A DNA stretch of 64,000 bases, from positions 1-64,000 of the forward strand of contig NZ_JAOAOQ010000022.1 in the NCBI RefSeq assembly GCF_030398385.1. Reading direction: 5' to 3'. The translations under genes and the position numbers were made by a program. The stretch comes from Aquibium sp. ELW1220. Its GTDB lineage: Bacteria > Pseudomonadota > Alphaproteobacteria > Rhizobiales > Rhizobiaceae. The notes beneath the pieces are model-generated. The model was given only the letters and a program-made list of their open reading frames with translations, had not been told where the DNA came from and ran no database searches. Shown piece after piece: positions 15,763-24,934 of the stretch; position 1 is the stretch's first letter; each line of letters begins with the position of its first letter.

Positions 15763-17258
15763 CGGATCGCCTCCCCCGCCCAGGGATGCGGCGCGCCGGT
15801 AAGGTCGTGGTAGAAGCTCTTCTGCGTCATGTAGGCGCGCAGGCCCTCGCGGCCCTTCTCGCGGCCGAGCCCGCTCTCCTTGTCGCCGCCGAAGGGCGTG
15901 GCGATGGAGAACTGCTTGTAGGTGTTGACCCAGACGGTGCCGGCGCGGATGGCGCGGCCGACCCGCATGGCCTTCGGGAAATCGCGCGTCCACAGCCCGC
16001 AGGCAAGGCCGTATTCGTTGTCGTTGGCCTGCGCGATCACGTCGGCCTCGTCGTCGAAGGGGAGGACGACGAGCACCGGGCCGAAGACCTCCTCGCGGCA
16101 GATGCGGGCCGTGTTGGGCACGCCGGCGAGAATCGTCGGCAGAAAATAGGCGCCGCCGTCGTAGTCCGGTCCCTCGGGCGCCGCGCCGCCGCACAGCACC
16201 TCGGCGCCTTCGTTCCGCGCCATCTGGACATAGGCCGCGACGCTGTCGCGATGCTGGAGATGGACCAGGGGCGCCACCTGCGTGGCGGGATCGAAGGGAT
16301 GGCCGACCTTCAGCTTGCGCGTCGCAGCGACCAGACGTTCGACGAAGCCGTCGTGGATCGACCGCTCGACGAAGAGGCGCGAGCCGGCGATGCAGCTCTG
16401 GCCGGTGGATGAGAAGATGCCGAACAGCACGCCCGCGAGCGCGACGTCGATGTCGGCATCGGCAAAGACGATGGTGGGCGACTTGCCGCCCAGTTCGAGA
16501 CTGACAGGCATCAGCTTTTCGGCCGCCTTGCGGGCGAGCGCGCGGCCGGTCGAGGTGCCGCCGGTGAAGCTGACGCGGCCGATGTCGGGATGCTCGACGA
16601 GCAGGTTGCCGATCTCGGAGCCAGCGCCGGGCAGCACCGAGAACAGGCCGGCCGGGAGGCCCGAGGCTTCCACGATGCGGGCAAGCTCCAGCGCCACCAG
16701 CGGCGACCAGGAAGCGGGCTTGAGCAGCACGGCGTTGCCGGCGGCGAGTGCCGGCGCCACCTTCTGCGCGTCCGACGCGATCGGCGAGTTCCACGGGGTG
16801 ATGGCGGCGACGAGGCCGATCGGCTCGTGCATGGAGAGCGTCAGCGCGTCGCCGCGCTGCACGGTGGCGAGGTCGTCGGAGGTTTCGAGAACAGCGCCGT
16901 AGTAGCGGAAGGTACCGGCCGCCGAAGCGGCGAGCGCGCGGGTCTCGCGCAGCGTCTTGCCGGTGTCGCGGGTCTGGATGAAGGCGATGCGCTCGACATT
17001 CGCCTCGATGCCGTCGGCGATACGGTAGAGGAAGCGCGCGCGCTCGTGCGGCTTCAGCCGGCGCCAGGCCGGATCGGCCTGCGCTGCCTTCGCACGCGCG
17101 ATGGCGCGCTCGCCGTCGGCGATCGAGGCGCCGCGGAGCACGCGGTTGACCGAGCCGTCGGCCGGAAAGATCGAGACGATTTCGGCGCCGGTGCCCTCTT
17201 CCCAGACGCCGCCGACGAAGAGGCGGCCGTCGGGCAGGTCGATCGCATGTGCGTCCAT
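15759..17258 (-). CDS. NAD(P)-dependent aldehyde dehydrogenase
   Basis: The 499-residue protein is a standard ALDH: ITPWNSPI near 155, FTGGTSTGRALA, the catalytic glutamate in SLELGGKSPT (about 258), the nucleophilic cysteine in GQSCIAGSRLF (about 292) and EEVFGPVL near 392. It resembles betaine-aldehyde or semialdehyde dehydrogenases and would oxidise an aldehyde intermediate of the pathway to its acid. It overlaps its neighbours on both sides (1 base with the upstream aspartate-dehydrogenase-like gene, 4 bases with the downstream reductase gene). Confidence 0.92.
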   Translation of the reverse strand: MDAHAIDLPDGRLFVGGVWEEGTGAEIVSIFPADGSVNRVLRGASIADGERAIARAKAAQADPAWRRLKPHERARFLYRIADGIEANVERIAFIQTRDTGKTLRETRALAASAAGTFRYYGAVLETSDDLATVQRGDALTLSMHEPIGLVAAITPWNSPIASDAQKVAPALAAGNAVLLKPASWSPLVALELARIVEASGLPAGLFSVLPGAGSEIGNLLVEHPDIGRVSFTGGTSTGRALARKAAEKLMPVSLELGGKSPTIVFADADIDVALAGVLFGIFSSTGQSCIAGSRLFVERSIHDGFVERLVAATRKLKVGHPFDPATQVAPLVHLQHRDSVAAYVQMARNEGAEVLCGGAAPEGPDYDGGAYFLPTILAGVPNTARICREEVFGPVLVVLPFDDEADVIAQANDNEYGLACGLWTRDFPKAMRVGRAIRAGTVWVNTYKQFSIATPFGGDKESGLGREKGREGLRAYMTQKSFYHDLTGAPHPWAGEAIR

Positions 17259-18061
17259 CAGATCACCACCGGTCCCTGCCTGTTCCTGATCTCGCGCAGC
17301 ACGCTCATGATGGTGGCGAGCGAGGTCTTCGCATTGCCCGAAGGCGCGTTCTCGATGCGCATCGTCACCCGCGCCACCGGCGACACGGCCTCGAATTCGT
17401 GCACGTTGCCGGGAGCCGACGGATCGGCGACGAGCACGACACGCGTCGCCTCAAAGCCGGCGCCGGCGAGCGCGAGCGTGGCGGCCACGTTGGCGTTCTT
17501 GGGATAGGCGGTCGCCGCCTCGCGCGCCGTGCCCTCGAAGATCACCGCCGGGCGGTCGAGCGCGGCGAGATCGACGACGGCCTCGGCCGGCGTGCCCGCC
17601 CAGGCCTTCGGCGGCTTGGTGCCGGTATAGCGTACCTGGATTTCGCCGCCGGCGCCGAGTGCCGAGAGGATGTCGATGCCGCCGACCGCGCCCGCCGGCA
17701 GGATCATGCGGGAGCGCCCCCCGACGGCAGCGTCGCGCAGACGCCGGGACAGAGCCTCGTCGGCCAGCGCGCCGATGGAGACGACCACGACGTCGAGCCC
17801 CGCGCGCAGCAGCGGCGGCACGAAGGCATCGACGGCGGAATGGCCGGCGCATTCGACGACGAAATCCGGCCGTTCGGCAAGCAGCGCATCGACGGACGTG
17901 ACGGCGGCGACGGGAATGGCGCCGTCGCCGAAGGAGGCCGGCACGTCGGCCTCGCGGCCCGGCCGCACCAGCACGGTGACGGCCTCGATGCCCGAGACCG
18001 CGGCGAGATGGCCGGCGAGCGTGCGGGCGATGGTGCCGTATCCGATCAGGCCGAGACGCAT
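17258..18061 (-). CDS. Aspartate dehydrogenase-like protein (NadX family)
   Basis: From the ATG at 18061 the 267 residues begin MRLGLIGYGTIARTLAGHLA, a Rossmann fold, followed by VVECAGHSAV and PAGAVGGIDILSA, and a C-terminal domain with TAYPKNANVAATLALAGAG containing the family's conserved Lys/Asn. NadX enzymes interconvert L-aspartate and iminoaspartate with NAD(P). The family has many uncharacterised paralogues in aromatic and amine pathways, so an imine or amino acid other than aspartate is possible here. It starts 4 bases after the TPP-enzyme stop and overlaps the ALDH start by one base. Confidence 0.8.
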   Translation of the reverse strand: MRLGLIGYGTIARTLAGHLAAVSGIEAVTVLVRPGREADVPASFGDGAIPVAAVTSVDALLAERPDFVVECAGHSAVDAFVPPLLRAGLDVVVVSIGALADEALSRRLRDAAVGGRSRMILPAGAVGGIDILSALGAGGEIQVRYTGTKPPKAWAGTPAEAVVDLAALDRPAVIFEGTAREAATAYPKNANVAATLALAGAGFEATRVVLVADPSAPGNVHEFEAVSPVARVTMRIENAPSGNAKTSLATIMSVLREIRNRQGPVVI

Positions 18062-18065
18062 CGGA

Positions 18066-19739
18066 TCAGTCCGTCTTGCCGGCGGCACCGGCCGGGGGAC
18101 CGGCGAAGCTCTGGGCGAAGGGGCCGATGGCGACCATGTCGATCTCGATCAGCTGCGGCCCCTCGGCGGCGAGGGCTGCTCGCAGAACGTCGCCGAAGGC
18201 CTCGACGTCGTCGACGCGGTGGTGCGGCATGCCGATCGAGGCGCAGAAGAGCCTGAAGTCCGGCACGGCGATCTTCGAATAGTGCCGGCGGCTGCCGTAT
18301 TGCGCGTCCTGGATGTTCTGGATGACGCCGTAGGCCTGGTCGTTCATCATCACGTAGACCAGCGGCGCGGCCTCGTCGACGGCGGTGATCATCTCGGCGA
18401 GGCCGAGCATGGTGCCGCCGTCGCCGAGCAGCGTGATCGCCTTGGGGCCGTCGGAGGCGAGTGCCGCGCCGACGCCCATGGCCACGCCCTGGCCGATGCC
18501 GCCGCCCAGCGCATGCACGCCCTGGCGCGGATCGGTGAGCCGGACGTAGCGGTTGCCGAAGGTCGAGTTGGAGATGGTGACGTCGCGCACCCAGGCGTGG
18601 CCGCCGGCAGCCACCGTCTCCGACAGCGTGTCGGCGACGACGAAATAGTCGCCGATCTGGTCGCGCATGCGGCCCTCGGCGGTGGCGCGGGCCTGGGCGA
18701 TGTCGAAGAACAGGTCCGGGTCGGTGTCGAGCTTCGCCGGCAGGCGTTCCAGCAGGCGGGCGAGCGTGTCGGCCGCGTCGCCATGGGCGAAGACCTCGAC
18801 AGGATAGTTGCGGCCGCCCTGCGAGGCCTCGGCGTCGATCTGGAGAAGCGGCGACGGCAGCGGCAGTTCGTTGTTGCGGGTCTCGTTTCCGCGCAGGCGC
18901 GAGCCCACGACCAGCATCAGGTCGCAGCCGGCGTAGAGCTTTTCGGCCTCCGGCGTCATGTTGAAGGCGCCGAGATTGCCAGACGAGGCCTCCGAGACGA
19001 CGGCACGGCCGTTGGTGGAGGTGACCACGCCCATGCCGCGGCGGTGCAGTTCGGTGGCCTCGGCCACCGCACCGCGCGCGCCGCCGCCGAGCCAGAGCAG
19101 CGGCCGGCGGGCGCGGACGATGCGCTCGGCAAGATCGTCGATGACGCCGTCGGACGCGCGCGGCCGCTGCGGCAGCGGCGGATGGATACGCGCGACGCCG
19201 CGGGCCGGCGTGCGCTGGACGTCGACGGGGATTTCGAGGCTGACCGGGCCGGTCGGCGCCGAGATCGCGGCGGAGACGGCGGCGGTCAGGGCGCCGATGG
19301 CCCCGTTGGCATCCCACAGGCGATACACCGCCTTGGAGATGCCGCGCAGCATCTCGGGCTGCCGCGGCACGTCGTGGATCGCAGCGCGGTCGCGGTCGGC
19401 ATAGGCGAGGTCGACCTGGCTGGTGATGTGCAGCACCGGCGCGCCGGCGGTCAGGGCTTCCGCCTGGGCGCCCGCGGCGTTGCCGGCGGCGGTGCCGGTG
19501 GAGGTGATGCAGACGCCGAGCGTGCCGGAGACGCGGGCATAGGCATCGGCCATGTTCATGGCGCCCGCCTCGCCGCGCGCCGGCACGAAGCGGATGCGGC
19601 CCTGGCGGGCGACCGCGTCGAGGATCGGCATGTTGTGGATCGAGATCACGCCGAACATCACCGTGACGCCGATCTCGGCCAGATAGCGTGCGATGAAGTC
19701 GCCGACGGTCTCGGCCTGCACGAGGGGTTCCATCTTCAT
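18066..19739 (-). CDS. Thiamine diphosphate-dependent enzyme (acetolactate synthase/benzoylformate decarboxylase family)
   Basis: The 557-residue protein has the three-domain ThDP architecture. The N-terminal PYR domain carries GEAGAMNMADAYARVSG with the catalytic Glu. The middle domain follows, and the C-terminal PP domain has GDGGTMLG...NDQAYG, the Mg/ThDP motif. Candidate reactions are decarboxylation or carboligation of a 2-oxo acid; the resulting aldehyde would suit the neighbouring ALDH. Start 19739 (MKMEPLVQAETVGDFIARYL) has GAGG upstream inside the preceding gene's stop region. The substrate is not evident from sequence. Confidence 0.85.
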   Translation of the reverse strand: MKMEPLVQAETVGDFIARYLAEIGVTVMFGVISIHNMPILDAVARQGRIRFVPARGEAGAMNMADAYARVSGTLGVCITSTGTAAGNAAGAQAEALTAGAPVLHITSQVDLAYADRDRAAIHDVPRQPEMLRGISKAVYRLWDANGAIGALTAAVSAAISAPTGPVSLEIPVDVQRTPARGVARIHPPLPQRPRASDGVIDDLAERIVRARRPLLWLGGGARGAVAEATELHRRGMGVVTSTNGRAVVSEASSGNLGAFNMTPEAEKLYAGCDLMLVVGSRLRGNETRNNELPLPSPLLQIDAEASQGGRNYPVEVFAHGDAADTLARLLERLPAKLDTDPDLFFDIAQARATAEGRMRDQIGDYFVVADTLSETVAAGGHAWVRDVTISNSTFGNRYVRLTDPRQGVHALGGGIGQGVAMGVGAALASDGPKAITLLGDGGTMLGLAEMITAVDEAAPLVYVMMNDQAYGVIQNIQDAQYGSRRHYSKIAVPDFRLFCASIGMPHHRVDDVEAFGDVLRAALAAEGPQLIEIDMVAIGPFAQSFAGPPAGAAGKTD

Positions 19740-19750
19740 TGTGTCCGGCC

Positions 19751-20539
19751 TCAGATGTGTCGCGACAGCCCGCCCGAAACCTCGAGCTGGGCGCCTGTGA
19801 TGTAGCTGGCCGCACGCGATCCGAGGAACGCGATGGCCGCGGCGGCCTCGGCTGGATCGCCGAGCCGGCCGAGCGGAATGCCCTTGCGGGCGGCGAGCGC
19901 GCCGTACCAATCGTCGCGGGACTGCTCCTTATCGTCCCGCGCCTCGAAGCGGCGGCTCCACTGGCCGGAATCGACGAGGCCGAGCAGGATCGAGTTCACC
20001 CGGACGTGCGGCGCGAACTCGACGCTCAGCGATTTCAACAGGTTCTGGACGCCGGCTCGCGCAGAGGACGTGCAGACCATGTGCGGCTCGGGCTGATAGG
20101 CGAGCAGCGAATTGACCGCGACGATGGCGCCCTTCGAGGCTTTCAGCATCGGCAGGAAGGCGCGGGCCGGGTAGATCTGGCTGAACAGCTTCAGTTCGTA
20201 TTCGGCGCGCCAGTCGGCATCGGCGGTTTCGGAGAAAGTCGAGACGCGGCCCTGGCCGGCATTGTTGACGAGGAGGTCGCAGCGACCGAACGTCGCCTCG
20301 ACCTCGCCGGCGAAGGCCTTGACCGCCTCCTCGTCGAGCACCGACAGCGCCCGGGCGAGGACCCGGCCGGCGCCGAACGCGGAGGCGAGCTCCGCCTCGA
20401 CGGCCTTGAGCCGCGCTTCGTCACGGGCGCAGAAGGCGACACGCGCGCCGCCGTCGAGCAGCAGGCGCACGGTGGCGAGCCCGATGCCCGACGAGCCGCC
20501 GGTGACGACCGCGACCTGATCCCCGTAGCCGTAGTCCAT
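19751..20539 (-). CDS. SDR-family protein lacking the usual catalytic Tyr/Lys
   Basis: This 262-residue protein has a good Rossmann fold (VAVVTGGSSGIGLATVRLLL; LVNNAGQGR) and the catalytic-Ser region VNSLLAYQPEP. Where classical SDRs read Y-X-X-X-K it reads T-S-S-A-R (MVCTSSARAGVQ), so both the acid/base Tyr and the Lys are replaced. It may bind a cofactor without reducing, or act by another mechanism; some SDR clades have similar changes. The start at 20539 overlaps the VOC dioxygenase stop (TGATG). Confidence 0.8.
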   Translation of the reverse strand: MDYGYGDQVAVVTGGSSGIGLATVRLLLDGGARVAFCARDEARLKAVEAELASAFGAGRVLARALSVLDEEAVKAFAGEVEATFGRCDLLVNNAGQGRVSTFSETADADWRAEYELKLFSQIYPARAFLPMLKASKGAIVAVNSLLAYQPEPHMVCTSSARAGVQNLLKSLSVEFAPHVRVNSILLGLVDSGQWSRRFEARDDKEQSRDDWYGALAARKGIPLGRLGDPAEAAAAIAFLGSRAASYITGAQLEVSGGLSRHI

Positions 20540-21462
20540 CACGAGGCCCCGGCCGTGCGCAGTTCCGGGAAACCGGGATCGGGCCGGCCCTGCATGACGG
20601 CGCGCTGTGCCGGCGTCGGCGGGCCGGCGGTCATCCAGCGGTCCATGGCCTCGGGATCGTTGCGCGACCAGACCTGCGCCTCGTGCGTCGCCTCGTCGAT
20701 CTGCTGCAGTTCGGAGGTGAACTCGATGCAGAAGCCCGAGGGCGAGACGAAATAGGCGAAGGGATTGTTGCCCGGTCCGTGGCGGCCCGGCCCCCAAGTC
20801 GGCACGTGGCCCTTCTGCTTCATGCGGCCGATGCCGCGCATGAACTCGTTGATGGTCGGCATTTCGAAGGCGACGTGGTTGACGCTGGCATAGGCGTTGC
20901 GGACGAGCGCGATCGAGTGGTGATCGGTGTTGCAGCGCAGGAAGACCATCTGGTCGGCGGAGTAGTCGGAGACGCGGAAGCCGAGCACCTCGGTGTAGAA
21001 CTGCTGCACGCCCTCCATGTCGCCCGAGTTCAGGACGACGTGCGACACCTTGCGGGGCTTGGCCCACTCGGGCTCCTCGTCGTGCCGCAGCGCCTCGGTG
21101 CGGAAGCGCAGGCGGCGGTTGTCGGGATCGATCAGCTCGAAGCCGTAGCCGCCGACCCAGTCGTCGAACGGCGCGGGACGGCCGACGACGGCGGCGCCGC
21201 GCGCCACGACCTGGGCAAACAGCGCGTCCATGGAGGCGCGGTCGCGCATGGCGAAATGGATGTACTCGATGCCGAAGACCGGCCCGTCCTTGAGGCCATA
21301 GAGATAGGCCTCCGGCCCGGTGCCGCGCAGCAGCGCAAGGCCGTCTTCCTTGTGCGCCAGGCGCAGGCCCCACATGTCCTCGTAGAAGGGCAGCGTGGCG
21401 GTAATTCCCGGCCCGCGCATCATGATGCCGCGGAGACTTTCGACCCGAACGGTATCGGTCAT
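20539..21462 (-). CDS. VOC-fold extradiol dioxygenase-like protein
   Basis: The 307 residues form two VOC (glyoxalase/bleomycin) modules, about 10-125 and 135-255. The second carries the extradiol metal triad His141 (KVSHVVLN), His196 (SVNHVAFE) and Glu247 (FCIEFTSE), plus His182 and the conserved PSGFCIEF ending. This is the pattern of type I extradiol dioxygenases such as BphC, which cleave catechols next to the hydroxyls using Fe(II). A start at 21462 is supported by GAGG upstream. With the Rieske oxygenase and the alpha/beta hydrolase it outlines a meta-cleavage route. Confidence 0.88.
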   Translation of the reverse strand: MTDTVRVESLRGIMMRGPGITATLPFYEDMWGLRLAHKEDGLALLRGTGPEAYLYGLKDGPVFGIEYIHFAMRDRASMDALFAQVVARGAAVVGRPAPFDDWVGGYGFELIDPDNRRLRFRTEALRHDEEPEWAKPRKVSHVVLNSGDMEGVQQFYTEVLGFRVSDYSADQMVFLRCNTDHHSIALVRNAYASVNHVAFEMPTINEFMRGIGRMKQKGHVPTWGPGRHGPGNNPFAYFVSPSGFCIEFTSELQQIDEATHEAQVWSRNDPEAMDRWMTAGPPTPAQRAVMQGRPDPGFPELRTAGAS

Positions 21463-21479
21463 GGCGTGATCCTCATTTC

Positions 21480-22301
21480 CTAGCGAACGGTTTCCGGCAC
21501 GGCTGCAAGCAGCCGTGCGAGCGCGTCCGGCCTCTCCTGCGCCATCGCATGGCCGGCTTGCGGCACCTCGACGAACCGCCCGCGCCACGGCGACCGAAGC
21601 GCTTCGTGCGCGCAGCGCGCGCCGTCGGACGGGGTGATGCGGTCGGCCGCGCCGACGATGACGTCGGTGGGGACGGTGATCTGGGCGATGTCGTCCAGCA
21701 GGCGTCCGGCCGACAGCATGCGCGCCGCCTGGGCATAGCCCGGCAGCCGGACCTGGCTCATGGCGCGGCGCACCGCCTCGACATGCGCGGGGTTCCGCTC
21801 CGGCTCGAAGACGAGGCGGGCAGCGCGGCGGGCCGCGAATTCCTCCGGTCCCTCGATCCCGAGGTCGTCGATCCGCGCCTGCGCAGACGCGCTGAGCACG
21901 TTGCCGCGCGGGATGCCATGGCCGAGCGCCGGCGACGCCAGAACCAGATGGTCGACGCGGTCGCGCCGGGCGGCCGTGAAGGAGGCGGCCATCAATGCGC
22001 CGAGCGAGTGGCCGAGCAGAGTGACGCGCCTGACCGCCAGTTCGTCGAGCACGGCCGCCAGCGCCTCGGCATAGTCGCGGGCGAGCGGCCAGTCGCCGGC
22101 CAGGGGCTCGGAGCGGCCATAGCCCGGCGCGTTCCAGGCGAGGATGCGCCAGTCGGCCGGCAGTTCGGCCATCAATGGCAGGAAGGAGGAGGCATTGCTG
22201 CCGATGCCGTGCAGCAGGACGCAGGCGGGACCGGTCCCCGCTCGTTCGGCGAGCTCGATCGGGCCGACCATGCGAAGCGTGAGGTTCGGAACGGCGGTCA
22301 T
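21480..22301 (-). CDS. Alpha/beta hydrolase (possible meta-cleavage-product hydrolase)
   Basis: A 273-residue alpha/beta-fold enzyme with the oxyanion loop VLLHGIGSNASSF, the nucleophile elbow LLGHSLGA (Ser99), an acidic residue in VIVGAADRITP and a C-terminal His in VPQAGHAMAQE. It therefore has a complete Ser-Asp-His triad. Position directly downstream of the SDR/Rieske genes and upstream of the extradiol-type gene suggests C-C bond hydrolysis of a ring-cleavage product, as MhpC/BphD do, but ester or lactone hydrolysis cannot be excluded. It overlaps the preceding gene by four bases. Confidence 0.85.
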   Translation of the reverse strand: MTAVPNLTLRMVGPIELAERAGTGPACVLLHGIGSNASSFLPLMAELPADWRILAWNAPGYGRSEPLAGDWPLARDYAEALAAVLDELAVRRVTLLGHSLGALMAASFTAARRDRVDHLVLASPALGHGIPRGNVLSASAQARIDDLGIEGPEEFAARRAARLVFEPERNPAHVEAVRRAMSQVRLPGYAQAARMLSAGRLLDDIAQITVPTDVIVGAADRITPSDGARCAHEALRSPWRGRFVEVPQAGHAMAQERPDALARLLAAVPETVR

Positions 22302-23038
22302 GTGAAGACGAACCCGTTGTTGACCGGCAGCACCTGCCCGGTCAGCGCCAGCGCGCCCTCCGAGAGCAGGAAGGCGATGGTGGCGGTCACGTCCTCCGGC
22401 GCCTGCGGACCGGGCACGGCGCGGCCCTCGGCGTAGAGGCGGTGGCGGGCTTCCGGCACGTAGTCGGTCGACGGCGTCGTCAGGATGCCGGGCGCGATGG
22501 CAGTGACGCCAACGCGGTCCGGCCCGAATTCGCGGGCGAGAGAGCGCGTCATGGAGATGATCGCGCCCTTGCTGGCGACGTAGGAGAGAAGCCGCGGCGC
22601 GCCCCAGAGCGCGGTGTCGGAGGCGACGTTGACGATCCGGCCAGAGCCGCTCGCCCTGAGCTGCGGCGCCACCGCCATGGTCATGAGCCAGGTGCCGCGC
22701 ACGTTGACGCGCATCACGCGGTCCCAGCTGTCGATCTCGATGTCCTCGAAGCCGATGCCGCCGATGCCGGTGGCGATGGCGCCGTTGTTGACCAGGCCGT
22801 GCAGCCCTCCGCTCGTCGATGCCGCGACGGCCGCGCCGAGCGCCTCGATCGAGGCCGGATCGCCGAGATCAATCGGGTGAAACACGGCGTCGAGCGAAGC
22901 GGCGACCGCGCGACCCTCGTCCTCGGCGATGTCGGCCAGCACCAGTCGCGCGCCCTTTTCGGCGAGCGCCTTCGCGATGGTCGCGCCGAGGCCGCGCGCG
23001 GCGCCCGTCACCAGGATATGGCGGCCGTCGAGGCTCAT
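22298..23038 (-). CDS. SDR-family dehydrogenase, canonical active site
   Basis: This 246-residue short-chain dehydrogenase shows TGAARGLG (about 11-18), LVNNGA, VASDTALWG with the catalytic Ser and YVASK with the catalytic Tyr and Lys, ending in the typical LPVNNGFVFT. It is a likely NAD(P)-dependent oxidoreductase; with a Rieske oxygenase it could act as the cis-diol dehydrogenase. It overlaps the Rieske gene stop by four bases and the hydrolase start by four bases. Confidence 0.9.
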   Translation of the reverse strand: MSLDGRHILVTGAARGLGATIAKALAEKGARLVLADIAEDEGRAVAASLDAVFHPIDLGDPASIEALGAAVAASTSGGLHGLVNNGAIATGIGGIGFEDIEIDSWDRVMRVNVRGTWLMTMAVAPQLRASGSGRIVNVASDTALWGAPRLLSYVASKGAIISMTRSLAREFGPDRVGVTAIAPGILTTPSTDYVPEARHRLYAEGRAVPGPQAPEDVTATIAFLLSEGALALTGQVLPVNNGFVFT

Positions 23039-24078
23039 TCGGCCGCGACCTTGAGAGCGAGCTCGGCCTCGATCTGGCTCTTGGCGGCCTTGGTCAGCAG
23101 CTGCCGGACGCGGCTGACGCCGAGATCGTGCTGGTAGAGCATCTCGCGCTTGCGGGCGTCGTCGGGCATGCCTTCGAGCATGACGCGGTCCTGCTCGAGC
23201 ACGTTCCAGTGGTTCTCCTCGAGCTGCGCCCTATAGAGGAAGCGCCAGCTTTCGCGGGCCAGGCCCGACACCTGGCGCAGGCGCCAGAAGAACACCTTGC
23301 AGGTGCGCTCGTCGATCGGCGTGGTGAAGCCGACGATGCGCATGAAGCCGCCCGGACCCGCCGCCTGCGGATAGGGGATGTCGAGGAAGCAGAACATGTT
23401 GCCGGGATGGATCTCGAACTCGGTCCAGTCGAAGTTCTCGCCGACCTGGCCGACCCGGCTGACGCGGAAGCCGGCGTCCGTCTTGTCGAGCTGCATCAGG
23501 TCCTGCTTGGAGCCGAAGGCCAGCGTGAAGCTCTCCGAATGCAGGTAGCAGCCGTGCATGGGGTCAGCCAGATTGTCGAGCGCGTAGCGGTAGTTGGTCT
23601 CCCAGACCGAGGTGCACAGGAAGCCGGTCCAGTCGTCGCTGGTGAGTTCCTTCGGCAGCACGAGCGCGGGCGCCGTGGGCTGCTCGACGGAGGGCATGTA
23701 GACGAAGACGGCGTCGTTGGCCTCGGTGACCTCGAAGCTCTTCAGCGCCTTGCGGCCTTCGAGCGCGCATTCGGGCATGGCCGGGACGCGCTTGACCACG
23801 CCGTCGCCGTCGACGATCACGCCGTGGTAGCGGCAGCCGATGTTGCCTTCGTGGACCTCGCCGTAGGACAGCGGCGCGCCGCGGTGCGGGCAGAAATCCT
23901 CGATGCAGCGGATGGCGCCGGTCTGGTCGCGCCACAGCACGACCTTCTGGCCGAGCAGCTTCGCGCCATAGGGCTTGGTCGCCTTGACCTCGACGGACTT
24001 GGCGACGGGGTACCACTGGCCGAGCAGGCCCTGGTTCACCCGGTCCTCGATCAGCGTTTTCTTGTCGATGACGGTCAT
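23035..24078 (-). CDS. Rieske non-heme iron oxygenase, alpha subunit
   Basis: The 347-residue oxygenase has the Rieske [2Fe-2S] ligands Cys63-X-His65 and Cys82-X2-His85. Its mononuclear-iron motif is D168-X3-D172-X2-H175-X4-H180 (DNLADPMHGCYLH), matching the ring-hydroxylating/demethylating family. Single-subunit members of this size (phthalate 4,5-dioxygenase or vanillate demethylase type) need external electron carriers. No plant-type reductase is present, but the same operon ends with an FAD reductase and a flavodoxin. The start at 24078 follows AGGAGA, 22 bases after the permease gene. Substrate is unknown, probably an aromatic acid or ether. Confidence 0.93.
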   Translation of the reverse strand: MTVIDKKTLIEDRVNQGLLGQWYPVAKSVEVKATKPYGAKLLGQKVVLWRDQTGAIRCIEDFCPHRGAPLSYGEVHEGNIGCRYHGVIVDGDGVVKRVPAMPECALEGRKALKSFEVTEANDAVFVYMPSVEQPTAPALVLPKELTSDDWTGFLCTSVWETNYRYALDNLADPMHGCYLHSESFTLAFGSKQDLMQLDKTDAGFRVSRVGQVGENFDWTEFEIHPGNMFCFLDIPYPQAAGPGGFMRIVGFTTPIDERTCKVFFWRLRQVSGLARESWRFLYRAQLEENHWNVLEQDRVMLEGMPDDARKREMLYQHDLGVSRVRQLLTKAAKSQIEAELALKVAAE

Positions 24079-24100
24079 CGTCGTCTCCTGGATTGGCCGC

Positions 24101-24934
24101 TCAGTGTTCTGCTTTGGGGAGATAGTGCAGGATCTTCTCCTCAACGCGGGCGAGCACCGTATAGAGGACGATCCCGATCAGCGTCAGGAACAGGATGGCG
24201 TTGAAGACCATCGCCGCGTTGGCCTGTCCGCCGCCATAGGAGATCAGGAAGCCGAGGCCGGTGTTGCCGCCGACCAGTTCGCCCACCGTCACGCCGATGA
24301 CGGCGAGCGTCGAGGCGATGCGCAGGCCGGCCATCAGGTTGGGCAGCGTCGACGGCATCTCGATCTTGCGGAAGATGCCCCAGCGCGACAGCTTGTAGGC
24401 GCGCGCGAGGTTGACGAGGTCGCGGTCGACCGTGCGCATGGCCTGCAGCACGTTCACCATCACCGGGAAGAAGACGATCAGCACGGTGACCAGCAGCTTG
24501 GGCATGGCGTTGTAGCCGAACCACATGATGAACAGCGGCGCGAAGGCGACCTTCGGCGCGATCTGCAGCGCCAGGATATAGGGCGACAGCACCTTCTCCC
24601 AGAAGGCCGACATGCCGAGCAGGTAACCCATCACCGCGCCGAGCGCGCTGCCGATGGCAAAGCCCAGCACGGTGTAGAACGCCGTCGACATCGTGTGGCT
24701 GAACAGCCGCTCCTGGAACCACATGCGCTTCAGTTCGACGAGACAGTCTGAGACCGTCGGGATGATGAACTTCGGCACGTCGAGCGCCGGCGGCAGGAAC
24801 TCCCAAAGCAGGAGGAAGCCCGCAAGGATGCCGAGGCTCGCAAGCAGAGTGCCGTGGCGGGCAAGCGAGAAGCTCCGGCGGGGCTTCACGCCGGCCGGGA
24901 CGCGGGTCCCGGCCTGCTGAGCAGCGACAGTCAT
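24101..24934 (-). CDS. ABC transporter permease (SsuC/TauC-like)
   Basis: A 277-residue inner-membrane protein with about six helices and the EAA-like loop VDRDLVNLARAYKLSRWGIF (about 165-185) that docks on the ATPase. The family imports sulfonates, taurine, nitrate, pyrimidine precursors or aromatic acids. The first base of the gene overlaps the binding-protein stop. It lies in the Rieske operon, so the transported compound is probably the pathway substrate. Confidence 0.9.
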   Translation of the reverse strand: MTVAAQQAGTRVPAGVKPRRSFSLARHGTLLASLGILAGFLLLWEFLPPALDVPKFIIPTVSDCLVELKRMWFQERLFSHTMSTAFYTVLGFAIGSALGAVMGYLLGMSAFWEKVLSPYILALQIAPKVAFAPLFIMWFGYNAMPKLLVTVLIVFFPVMVNVLQAMRTVDRDLVNLARAYKLSRWGIFRKIEMPSTLPNLMAGLRIASTLAVIGVTVGELVGGNTGLGFLISYGGGQANAAMVFNAILFLTLIGIVLYTVLARVEEKILHYLPKAEH

